From: Nymphaea colorata | Taxonomy: Eukaryota; Streptophyta; Magnoliopsida; Nymphaeales; Nymphaeaceae | Direction: 5' to 3' | Assembly: GCF_008831285.2 (NCBI RefSeq) | Contig: NC_045151.1 | Coordinates: 8,075,682 to 8,139,681 of the forward strand | Length of the DNA: 64,000 nucleotides | In this document: piece after piece, positions 37,880-49,344 of the stretch | Layout: each line of letters starts with the position of its first letter | How positions within the stretch are numbered: the stretch's first letter is position 1 | Notes under the pieces: generated by a model | Seen by the model: the letters and a program-made list of their open reading frames with translations, nothing else | Database searches by the model: none | What the model was told of the DNA's origin: nothing | Made by a program: the position numbers and the translations under genes

Positions 37880-39130
37880 CTCACAAGCTGCTGGATTATT
37901 TTTGTGAGTCAAGATATACATCATAGCTTTACTAGGTTTTTGTTGTTCACTATGTTTCTCAGTCTTTCCTCAAATAAAAAGAAAAAATAATATTTTCAGT
38001 CATGCAACGGAAAGTAAAATTTAGCAAGAAAATGTGCTAATATAAATGTTTTCGCTATTTCTTCATGGTATCGAGCAAGACTTTTCAAGCCATCAATATG
38101 GCATATTATTTTTTTACCACAATTGACTCTGTTTGTTTCACTTTGATGTTGTAATATGTAAGTAAATATTATTTCAATGTGAAAAATTAATATGCAAAAA
38201 CAAAGAAAAATATTAACACTCACCTTCACCTTCTTAGTTTCCTAGTATGCCATCATTTTCGCTAATTGTTCTTCAACAATTGTCGTGGAGGGGTTTTTTC
38301 TCTTTTACTCTCATCTTCAGATAGATTTTCACCATAGAAACAAATCTTTTTCAGCTTACACCTCCATTGCCTACATGTCTCTATGGCACATGAAAGAATC
38401 CACTTTTCAAAGAATATTTCAAGTGTAAACTTATCCTATAATATACAAAATGACTTAAATTTTATTAGATGTAAATGTAATACATTGTATCATGATAAAA
38501 AAAAGTAGGTGATTTACATATCTGCCCATGCTAGCATAACATCTCTTTTGTTTTCTTTGGCACATCCTTCCATTGCAAATCGACAGGCATAAAGTTGTCA
38601 TCATGAACTAAAGAGCCAATATATGAGACACTTTGATGGCATTCTCACCTATTGGTTGGCTAAGTTCATTGACTTTCACTTTAATCTTCTCACCTGTAGG
38701 CAACATTGCAACATCCAAAAGTCTATTTGGGCATTTGTTTGCTCCTTTTTTTTTGCACTAAACAACAAGATATATGAAATTTAATAGCACTGTCAATGAA
38801 TTAATAAGATGTAGTATAATATTTAGTAAAATTAAAAGTTTTTATTAGTTTGACGATCCTTTCAATACATGTGGAAGAAGAAAAAGTCATTGTGGAAGAA
38901 GAAAAAGTCATTTATGAAGCAAAAAACCTGTACATGTTTCTAATTATGAATAATTACTGAGCTCATATTTTTTGGCAATGATTTGCGTATGGCTAGTGGA
39001 AGAAGCTGGTGCATCAAAATATGATGGTCATGTGACTTTAGCCCTGAACGTTTGTGTTATTTTACATGAACACAAATGAGGAATCTTTGATGAGTAATCA
39101 TTTGGAACTTTGAGCAGGGATAACGCGCAA
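37880..39130 (-). mobile_element. CACTA (En/Spm) transposon remnant
   Basis: Read on the minus strand, 39130-38950 holds pieces VPNDYSSKIPHLCSCK and, after a frameshift, GLKSHDHHILMHQLLPLAIR, closely resembling the TNP2-type CACTA transposase (GLKSHDCHVLMQ.LLP.AIR). Further on, 38720-38560 gives NRLLDVAMLPTGEKIKVKVN and NELSQPIGENA, and 38430-38290 gives KWILSCAIETCRQWRCKLK, matching the plant En/Spm-associated (Ptta) domain; 37960-37870 may hold its next exon. The order fits a CACTA element. Frames are broken and the CACTA ends were not found. Confidence 0.65.
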
Positions 39131-40439
39131 AATCACAGAGCATCTCGATTCTAATATATGGAAGTGACTCTCATATAAGAATTTAAAAAATTTGCTGGTT
39201 GTATATTATTTTTGAGTTTTGCTTTATTTTTTCAAACCATCTGCATTCTTCTTTATCGGTGCATACAGTTTAGAAATGAAACAGAGAGGGAACAACAATA
39301 GAAACAGAAAATGAAAAAGAAATAAAGACATCATATGGTTCCACTTGGTACATGGAAGCTACAACCGGATGTAGGCAGTCAACTTGTCTTATATCAGAAC
39401 TCTTTCATAGATGGGCACTCTCCAGCCTTACTTGACTTTACTGAAGATAGATTAAAAATAATGTCACCGTGAACTAGTCAAATAAAATGTAAATGCAGTT
39501 AAGCAGAAATAGGACAGTCTTAAGACCTTTCATGATGTTATCAGCTTGTTGAATTAGATTGAGAGGGCCAGAGTCATCTAAGTTGGCTTTGATGATATCC
39601 ATAACCTAAAAATGGACTTAACCAACAAGCTTTTAGTAAATGAAGCAGATGAAAATACACAAAACATAATTTTAGAAAATGACAATGACTATGTATAATC
39701 AGAAAGTGTCTTGAAAGTGGTTACAAATTCAAATAATTAGTAAGGAATGTGTTGCTTTCAAGGGTCACAAGAAGCAGCCAGCAAACAATTAGAGCTTACC
39801 CTTTCCTCGTTGCCTAAACCCTACCAAATCAAACACAGGAAGCTCACCCTAACCATGCTGCCTAACTCAAGTACTAATTTTTTTAGATGGATTGGATATA
39901 CTAATTACTAAATTATCATGTTGCTTGAAATAAAATGCTGAATAGCAGTTATAAATAAAAAGATTTAGCCCTTTCAGATCAAGGCCATCTTCTATATGAC
40001 TAAAATAGAGGGACAAATATGTGAGGACCAGCACAGTATCGATCAAAACTTGACACACCTTTACATGAGCAGCATCCTCCTCTATACATGAGCTATCTTT
40101 ATAAAGAGCACTATGAGAGTTTTTGGGAACAGTATCTTGATGTTTATAGTTGCATTGAGAAATTTACCGTCTAGAAAGAATACTCATCCCTCTCTCTCTC
40201 TCTCTCAGTCAGAAAAACCTATGATGCTGAAAAGAATTATGGAGAACATTCCAATATTCACAGAGGTATACAAAGATACAAAATTTACCTATGCAAGGAT
40301 GGATGTTGTCAACCTACCTAAAAGTCAAATAACAATAGACACCTGAATCAAGAAAAAGAGAAGATTTAGTCATACAAGAAAAAGAATATACAATTGCTTT
40401 ATATACAACCGTTAAATTGGCACAGCCCAGGCACTACTT

Positions 40440-40479
<40 letters not shown>

Positions 40480-42131
40480 ATCTCTCTCAAGTAATTTCTA
40501 ATATGCCTGATGTCATCAGTCACTAATTTGATTAGTTAGGTGAAGCACATTAACAGTCTTTCTCATAGACTGTTTACTGAACATCTGCGTACCATCACCT
40601 AGATTAGCTTGTATACCTCCATGAGTTTACAAGTGTACTTCACAAGTTTGCTGGAGTTTAATAGGTGGCACACTTGATCAATTGCAATGTTTGAATAAAT
40701 ATGAAACTTTCATCCCCTTTGAAATTAACAACCTATATACATACATATTTCAATTCTGAAAACTAACCATATTTACGAATAAAAGATGCAACTCCTAAAA
40801 TTTATCTAGATATCTAGATATGGACAGACTCTATTTTTTAGAACTTGGAAATAATTTTTCTTTTTTTTCAGATGGGTGGCACATCTAAAAAAATCAACTT
40901 GGAAATGATTCTTTTGGTTTAGAGATGGAGGGATGTTTGTAGATCCTACATATGATATTTCCTGTACCAAAAGGAGGGGGACCAATGAGCAGATATTAGG
41001 TGGAACTATGCTGGGGCAAAAGTGTTATTCATTCGATGAGATTTATTCCCCGCAGCTACTTTTCCTTGAAATAGGAACTTGTCTCTCTACGGCAGCCACA
41101 TTCAGTAAACAATTACATACATAGACATACAAGCCACGATGCAAGAAAAAAACGACGTACAGAAGAAGAGATACATATTGAGTCATAGCACTCAATTTTT
41201 TGTTGCTAAATTTTCAATAATGTATACTAAGAATAAAAATTGTAACTCAAGGTGGCCATCAAAGTGAAGCAATTGGCAAATTAATCCATTCCATGTGCAG
41301 AACAATGTTCGTTAAGAACCATCGTTATATTGCCACATCCTAGAGAAAGCACGTTAGACAAAAGCTTATGCAAATGAAGAATGGCCTCCGGATATTCCAG
41401 CCTGGTGGATAACAACCTCGTGAACAAGAGAACAAAGGAGGATGATCACAAGCGATGACTCTTTCTAGTTGAACCTGAACCACAACAGCAAACGGTGGAA
41501 GAGAAGAAAGTCGAGCGGAGATGATGAAGTCCCTTGATTCCTCTCTTTCTGCTGATCGATCTCTTTCCTCTTTATCTTCTCCCTTTCTCAATCGAATGCC
41601 TATTAGCTAGCCCCAGGAACTTTGAGTTTCAATCTCCTCTAGTCGAGATTCACTCAATCGGAGTGCTTCTCCACTTTCTTTGATGAAGCCGTGAAAATCA
41701 GAATCAAGACTCCATTCTCTTGATGCATCTGCGAGAGAAACGGAGCCCGAACAAAGATACCTAGTTCGATCAAGCGAAAATTCTGGTTTGCGCGAGAAAA
41801 AGTAGAGGTTGAAAATAGGCAAATGGGCACGGGATTGAAACCAATTCGGGGCGAGCATATATGGGACTCATCAGGTACTGTTTGTGCCCTAAGATATTGT
41901 AGTGAATGTTCTTACATTTTGAAAATTTGGATTAAGATTCAAATATGAATATAAAAATTAGATTCAGATTATAAAATTGGATTTTAGATTCACATTCGTT
42001 TATGACTTTTCTTTATTCATATTTGAATGTGTGAATATTTGAAGATGCGAATATCGTTAAGGATATATACTGGTTTTTCCATTTAAATAATAATGTAAGA
42101 AATAACTGATTGAAGCATAGTCGGTGCTCCG
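39131..42131. other. Intergenic, no supported gene
   Basis: AT-rich with (TC)n at 40444-40476. Minus-strand frames at 41340-41591 and 41607-41858 sit in less AT-rich DNA that looks like a gene start, but I recognise no product. A dispersed repeat at 41897-42066 is the inverted relative of 12735-12945. Confidence 0.4.
40444..40476. repeat. (TC)n microsatellite
   Basis: About 16 TC dinucleotides; a shorter (TC)n lies at about 40190-40207. Confidence 0.95.
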
Positions 42132-42134
42132 TTA

Positions 42135-42569
42135 GGGGGAGTTTGATTTCATGGATATAATATGGATATTGTGATGGGTTATGTTTTTTGTTCATACGAT
42201 AAAAGATCTATGGTAAATTCATATTTTATTAAACTAAGGATTTTAGGTCAGATCTGAGATGCACACTTAATATCCTTGTTTAACTTTTTTGGCATTGAGA
42301 AAATATTGGATTTAAGATCCGAAAGGGGAGTTTGATTCCATGGATATAATATGGATAATATGATGTGTTATGTTTTTTTATCATATGGTAAAATTCATAT
42401 TTTATTAAACGAAGGATTTTAGGTCAGGTATAAGATAAGATGTACACTTAATATCTTTGTTTTACTTTGAGAAAATATTGGATTTAAGTTCCGGAGGGAG
42501 AGGGTTAGATTGTAAATCCATGGTTTTCAAATCATAACGATATCAAATCCAAGGCTTTTAAACGCCCCC
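42135..42569. mobile_element. PIF/Harbinger-like MITE with internal duplication
   Basis: A 435-bp unit with ends GGGGGAGTTTGATTTC and, from the right, GGGGGCGTTTAAAAGCC, flanked on both sides by TTA, the usual Harbinger/Tourist target duplication. Inside, about 180 bp starting with the left end is repeated at an offset of 189 bp, so the left end occurs twice (42135 and about 42324). Non-coding. Confidence 0.7.
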
Positions 42570-42572
42570 TTA

Positions 42573-43431
42573 CAGTTTTATTTCCTCATTTTTCATTAAA
42601 TCCCTCCTGATCCACCCCCCTTCATTGCCTATTAACATCAGTGCTACTCATAAAAAAAAGTCTCACATAGACCACTCACTTTTTTTTTTTTTTTGGCAGC
42701 ATGGCAGAAAATATTGCTTGGCTTGATTGTCCAGTACCCATGCTAAAAGTTTGAGATGTATGCAATGGGAAAGAAAAAAAAATCAGTTTTTTTTTTTTTT
42801 TTGAATTATGAAAGTACCGATAAAAAAGTGTCGTAAAACTAAAAGGAAACCGCCCCATCATGTTCATGTATGGATTTCGATCCTTCGGACGTTGGATCGA
42901 GTATTCTGTGCCTTCAGTAACCCAATACCCGTTTGTGGATGTAATTGCCCCCTTCCTCCCGCCTCCTTTTTAGCGGTGCGGGGACCAACCGGCGAAATTA
43001 ATTAGCGACATACATTGCCGTCAAAGGTACCTCCGAGCGCATCCTTTCTCAGTTCTTTCCTTGTCGTAATTCCCAACGACTAGCTTTTGGAGAAAGATAT
43101 TAAGTGTTTAAAAAGTTTCCTGACCTCCACACCGAGAACCATTTTCTCATACATAAAGTTTTTCATCCAAATTTTTAAACTAGACAGAAAAGTCTTTCTA
43201 AAAAAAAAAGATTTGCTCAAACAGTAACCTTTCACGCATGGTCTGGGATAAGCGGGCTGGGCTGGCAGGCCTCCCCTAGGTTTTGAAAAATATAATTTTA
43301 CATATTAACAATTTTCAAAAAAGTTAGTTTCGCCTTGACAAACTTCAAAAAAATGTTAGCCTTAAAACTTCTGCCAAGTATGGATGGCCGGCCCCTATGA
43401 AACAAATTTTATTTACTGGGTGGGTCGATTT

Positions 43432-43467
<36 letters not shown>

Positions 43468-43748
43468 AAGCACCACTGCGTACATATTGAAATTTAAAAT
43501 TTTAGACGTTTTTCTTTTTAGTTCCATTTCTGAAAACTTCTTGTTTTTATTTATGTATCAAAGGGAATTCCCATTGGCTCCCTGAATGTGCAGAGAGCCA
43601 AGAGAGAGAGGCTGCTGGAAGACTGAGGAAGCACTTTACAAGGCGATTTCATGGAGGCTCTCAGGACGGCTTCCTCCTGAAACCAGAAACACCTCTCTCT
43701 CTCTCCCCCGCCATTGTAGAGAGGGAGAGCAGTAGAAGCGGGGATAGA
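42573..43748. other. Upstream region of the BZR1-domain gene
   Basis: No other gene. An (AT)n tract lies at about 43436-43463. A CT-rich stretch (43690-43710) just before the ATG is typical of a plant 5' leader; no convincing TATA box was found. Confidence 0.4.
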
Positions 43749-46150
43749 ATGGAGTCGATATCGGAGGAGGAGGCGGCAGGAATGATGATGGTGGAGCAGA
43801 GCGGGAAGGCAGGATGGGGGAAAGGTGGGAGCAGGGCGAGCGCCACAGAGAAGGAGAAGACGAAGCTACGGGAGAGGCAGCGACGCTCCATCACCACCAA
43901 GATTTTCAGCGGGCTAAGGAAGCACGGCGGCTACGACCTCCCCCCTCGTGCCGACATCAACGACGTCCTCCGCGCCCTCGCCGCCGAGGCTGGCTTTGTC
44001 GTCGAGCCGGACGGCACCACCTACCGAGCTCCCCAACGACAGCAGGTCAGTCGGCCCACACAACGCCCCCTTCCCCTGCTCCTCTCTCCTCGATCGAACC
44101 AAAAAAAAAAAAAAACATTAATATGAGGAACGCTTATTATTCTTAATTTTTTCACATTTACTTCCAAAAATATCTTCATAAAATTGAAATTTGAATTATA
44201 CAACATTACGTATATTGCATATACATCCATAGTTGTTAACAGCTACAGTACCATAACAGCAAGATGCCTATCGTCTATTAACGGTTTTTCCTTTTCTAAG
44301 AAACCAACAATGAAAGTTGAAAATCATATAAATGTTTGTTAGGAAACGCTTTTCTCTATAAAAGCATCGGTTCATTGGATGGAGTTCTGAACGTGGAATA
44401 TTTATTTATTTTGTTTTCGATGGATTTTTTACATAGTAATATTGCCCATATTCGACTTCCATAAAGATGAATACCCATTATAATATTCTTTGTTAACGCT
44501 GCATGTCAAGAAAATCGAGAGGATTTTGTTTGTTTGCCTTTGTATGGGAACAAATGGCATAGGGATGTGTCATTTTTTAAAAACCAAGCTTCTTCTCTTC
44601 CACGTCAAAAAAGATGCCATAAAGGGGCAGAAATGACAATTTGTATGGTTTAAGAGGTCTCACCAGTACTTAAATTAGACTTGATAGTGTCCTATCGCCT
44701 TTTACTTAAAAAGACAAATTTGCCCATACCTCTTTTAGTCCCAGTGCTTGGGGGCTTTCTCCTATTGAGTCGTTGTCCTTGAGGAAATGCCACTGTCTGT
44801 CGCTTTCTTTTATGTTCAGTTGCTTCTTCTCGTTCGGTGTCTACCGTCCTAATAATTTATTAGGATAAATTTATTTATAAGATTTTTTTCCTTATCAAGT
44901 TGATATCTTTGATTTTTATTTGTTGTCAATTCCAATTTTTTTCTTATAAGGGTATCTTTGATGGGCAAAATATTTTACTGCACCAAATTTAATCTGGAAA
45001 CAATGTGTTTCACATGGTTGAATTGATCAGAGCGAGTTTCATTTCTCAAAAAGATATTTAACAAAATAGGATGCAAGTATTGAGCAAGGGATACAACTCT
45101 GGATAATATTTTTGCCTTATAAGTGCAAATTTTATTGATCGCAATAGAATACCTACGAATGCGATAATTAGTGAAGAATAAATGTAGAGAAGGCCGTAAT
45201 TATAATTAATATCGCATTAGAGATTTGTGAACATGGAACTAAAAACCATGTTGTTATGGTGTTCATATTCTGTATTTGATGAAGTTAACTTACAAGATAG
45301 ATAACTTGGTGTTTTTTGTCTTGTTGAATCGTTACCCAACAAGGCTACTGTTAATTTTTTGAGCACTAAATATGGGAGCGAAGCCCTTCTTTTGATTTTC
45401 TTAATTGTATCATACTTGTACGAAGCCCTTTGTGTTGAAAGTTTATGAATACTGTGGCTGAATTCGGTGTTGGGAAATGGAATTTCGAGCAGCCTTTTGT
45501 GTTGAAAGTTTATGAATACTGTGGCTGAATTCGGTGTTGGGAAATGAAATTTCGAGCAGGGATATAGATGCAGAACGCGGGGCGGTGATCAACGCTTCAC
45601 GCTGCCTATGGAGAACCTATTTGATGCTGCAGCTACCTTAAGTGGGAGGCAGCAGGCAACATTTGGTTGTTCATTAATTAGCAGTTTCAGGGAGCACAGC
45701 AACATCTGCATCGCCACCATGGAAGCAAGAGGTCATGCAGGTGAGGGCTCGTCCACCACTGCATCTCCATGCCGCATGCCCATTCCAGTCACTGCCTCCT
45801 CCTCCTCTTCGCGCCCACAACCACAACTTCTTCGGCCGGTCTTCGGACTTTCCTCTCTGGCCAGCTTTGCATCCCCCACATCGAGCGAGGACGTCAGTGC
45901 AGCCACTTGCAGAAGCTTCACTACTCTGAACCATAATCAAATCTCTCTCTCTCTCAGCCAGGATGAGTTCCCAGCCGGCCACGCGTCGGAACCAACTGCT
46001 GGGTTGCTGATGAATGGGTATGGACTAGGGGGGAACATCCCTACTTCCATCCTCATGCTCCATGATCATGGGCAACACCCGTTACTGTTTCAAGAGACGT
46101 GGGCATCGAATCGAAACACTCCAACTGGATCTCCACAAAGCCAAATATGA
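43749..46150 (+). CDS. BES1/BZR1-type protein without beta-amylase domain
   Basis: Exon 1 is 43749-44045 (99 codons, donor CAG|GTCAGT) and exon 2 is 45560-46150 (acceptor GAGCAG|GG, stop TGA), both phase 0, giving 295 residues. Residues 34-93 are a BZR1-type DNA-binding domain: [19 protein letters not shown], then [20 protein letters not shown] and EPDGTTYR. This version ([18 protein letters not shown]) is closer to the domain of the BZR1-beta-amylases BAM7/BAM8 than to BZR1/BES1 (NNRRRERRRR, PKHCDNNEV). Such proteins bind E-box-like or BRRE-type promoter sites. Residues 100-295 are Ser/Thr/Pro-rich, with ISLSLS (about 227-232) resembling an EAR repression motif. No beta-amylase exon follows before the next gene. 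The intron (1.5 kb) has a duplicated 3' end. It may be a stand-alone regulator or a truncated BAM relative. Confidence 0.85.
45425..45559 (+). repeat. 67-bp tandem duplication carrying the splice acceptor
   Basis: The last 67 bp of the intron (45493-45559) repeat the preceding 67 bp almost exactly, including TTTCGAGCAG. Two acceptors are therefore available, after 45492 and after 45559. Use of the first would add 67 nt and shift the frame, so the second is the productive one. Confidence 0.95.
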
Positions 46151-49100
46151 ACTCAAAATTTTCGCCCTCCAATCCCTTTGATTTGGTGGCAAAGATCCCA
46201 GAAAATTTCAAATTTTGGACATGCAAAGTTATACTGATCAAGGTAGTAATAGGGGCTAGAAATTGGTGCCAGTTTTTTTTTTTTTTATTCTCCAAGACTT
46301 CGAGTGCACCTCGTACTTTTGTGGCCTTTCCTTGTGCTTCTAATTTGTCTTCACATCTTTGGCCCATGGTGACAAGACGTTGTTTTGGTGTTATCTTGAA
46401 ACTGGTGTCTAACTTTTATAATGCACAATAGGTAGAAAAAAAGGTGTTGGGTTTTTTTTGTTTTTTTCTACAAAATGTCATTAGTACTCACTACAAATGT
46501 CATTGTACAAAGAATCATAACTTGTACTTTTTGTACAAAGAATCATAACTTGTACTTTTTACATTCTTCTTCAAGAAGCTTGTCTGTATTGATGCAGTAA
46601 AGTAAAGCAAAGCATAGCAAGCACACTATGCTGGATCTGGTCTATTGGTCTTGGTGCATTTGATTGGCATGATCTGAACCCCACTCCATGAAAGGAGTGA
46701 CTACATAGGACAAAATTTAAACCTCATTCATTTGTCCGAACCAAATTCTGAAGTCAAGTCATCCAAATGCAATAGCGATCATCGTGCGCACATGAAACTA
46801 TTTGTAGGGTTGAAATCAGATGTAAAAGGTGTGGACAGGATGATACCAGAGCAAGTATAGTGTCTCGTATAGGATCGAACCAACATGAGGTTGTATTATG
46901 AAATTAGGAGATCGACATGATCTCCCAAATCATGTAGACTTGGTAACCACATCCAAGGGCTTGGATTATTTAAGTTGGAGTAAAAGTACTTCTTGCATAA
47001 ATCTTGGAGTCTTAGTGATCTATATGCCAAAAAATGTCTCTTCAATCCTTGCATAAACTCGTACCTGGGAGTTGTAATACATGAAACATACCAAATATAT
47101 TACACCAATAAACAAGTTGACTAAAATAGAAAAATGAAGAATGATTACTACTTTTCATTATACGCGTCCCTAGGGATGCGAGATATATCTTTTGATGTAT
47201 TTAATTTGTTCTTGCCTTTATGAAACAATTAACTCTATTTTGAGATGATGAATTATCATTATTATTTTAGTATTTTGTCTGAGATCGTGAATGATTAGAT
47301 TGGATGGGGCATATATGGGAAAGCATCTAATTTAGAATACATTTATCAATACAAAATGTTTATATTTATTATCAGCAAATAGAATCGCCAAGAAAAATGC
47401 TTGGTACAATATATAATACATACAGAGAATAATGGGAAGCCTCAATTTAACATATTCAGCATTATCAAATGCTCCAGGACTAAATGTGTTGAAACTTATA
47501 TAAGTAAATTTTGTTCTAGGTTACTATATTTATATGATTGGCTGCAAGATTTTCTTTTGGAAGTCAAACCATTTGTGCTACTCTAACAGTACACATATGG
47601 CTATTCTTTGTCAAAGTCATAGGTTGCATGATCTTATTGCTAGTATGTTGATTAAGAACACATGTTTAACATACTTTGGAAGTATTATCTTCTGTTTCTC
47701 CATCGTGTGGTAATGAGACAATGTTTGTTTCTTACATCCATATCCACCCATCATGAGCAAGATCTAGACCCTACTCAAATGAAGAAAGAAGTGGCATTCA
47801 ACAACTGCCGAATGCACATTTTCTCCCAATATCTAACCAAATTCAACAATCATCCAAATCCAATGTGCATCCTCATATGAACATAAAGCGACATATAGGG
47901 ATGAAATTGGATGGAGGTCACGGACATAGAGTAAGAGAGGTTTAGTAATTCAAAGTGGGGGCGCTCTACTACGATTCTCTAGTGTTCAGTTCTTTTTTTC
48001 TCCAGAATATTGCCCATCGCATTAGTTTTGTGCTTGTGTGTGGCTTCGCCACTCGTGAAAGCCATTCCTATCAAGCCTCAACGAGCTGATTTTGCTCTGC
48101 TGCAAGTGAATCATCTTTTTATTCTGTTGCAAATAGAGGTACATGGCCTACAACTTTGTAGTTGTTTATTGATTTTAGGATGCAATGCAAAACTCATTGC
48201 ACTTTTATCATGTGTGCCTAGAGAAAGAGACTCTGTGGCATCATTCTAGCTTATAACATCTCATAAGTTTGCGTTAAATCCTCTAAAAAAGCACTTTATT
48301 AATGCTCCACAATGTTTTAATTCAAATGCTTCTGAAAAAGCTGGTCGAGCTTGCGGCCTGCCCGACCTTGAAGTTATCTTAACTCAAAATATTTCTTCCT
48401 TCCACATGTATATTGCTACGATAGTTTAAATTCGAGGCCAGGGCTTTTGAGGAAAAATTCAAATTGGTCAGGGAAAACGACGATGCTTCTTGTCATACCA
48501 GTTCCAAGATATCCCATTTCTAGTACTTGCTCTTGCACACGCCTTGTGTAGAAAATTTTACTGAATCCTAAAATCGGTTCGGTTCATCCTCACTTTCTCT
48601 GATAGCAGCAGCAGCTCAGGCAGATCGAATAGGAGAAATTATCTGAAGCGTACTTAAAGTGGCATTCCCATTGCACATGTTGAAGAAGTGGTGACCCAAA
48701 GAGGAAAAGGAAACAAGGAAAGCTGCATGGATAGGCTGAGATCACCAGCTTGGCGTGTAAAGAGACCATTTCAAGCATCAAAAAAGAGCCGTCCAAGACG
48801 AAAATGAACGATGGTTGATTTATCAAAACATTTATTCTATAAATATATTAGTTTACAGTTTAAATATACGTCAGGAAATTTAGGCTAAGCTTGCACTTAA
48901 ACTTGTGTTGAAATTTTATCTCTTCATCGAAAGAAGGAATTTTAAGTAATTGTAAACAACTATTTCATTAAGCAACTTTCTCATGAGCTTGAGTCTGTCT
49001 AGGCAACTTCAACCAGTTCATCAATCCTAGCCACCACGAAATGAAAAATCAAGTAAAAAAAGGAGAAATTGGGGTAGTAACCGTTTTATGACCTTGAACA

Positions 49101-49344
49101 GGATTAGTTACCAGCCCAGGTGCAGTTCAGTGTGTAAAAATCAAAAAAGAAGAATTAGTTCCTCTAGACACGAATGGATCTCTGATGACAACAGTAAAAC
49201 AAACGGAAACATGAAAATGGTTTTTGGCTGAGAGCATAAAAATGTCCTTACCATGTTAATAATTTCACTGCCGACAAGCATAACCGAGATCTCTGGAGCT
49301 ACTTATAACCCCCAACAACACTCATACCAACCGTGACAGGCATT
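46151..49344. other. 3' flank of the BZR1-domain gene and intergenic DNA
   Basis: No further gene and no beta-amylase sequence. A perfect 28-bp tandem duplication lies at 46503-46558, possibly in the 3' UTR. A frame at 48010-48249 starts with a hydrophobic stretch but has no ATG and no recognisable family. Confidence 0.45.

Noticed and set aside
43814-44146. 110-codon frame overlapping the BZR1-domain exon
   Set aside because: It is a shifted frame of the real exon, rich in arginine and proline from GC-rich codons, with no family resemblance.
48010-48249. Frame with a signal-peptide-like start
   Set aside because: It begins at TTG rather than ATG, has no recognisable domain, and shows no splice or promoter context.
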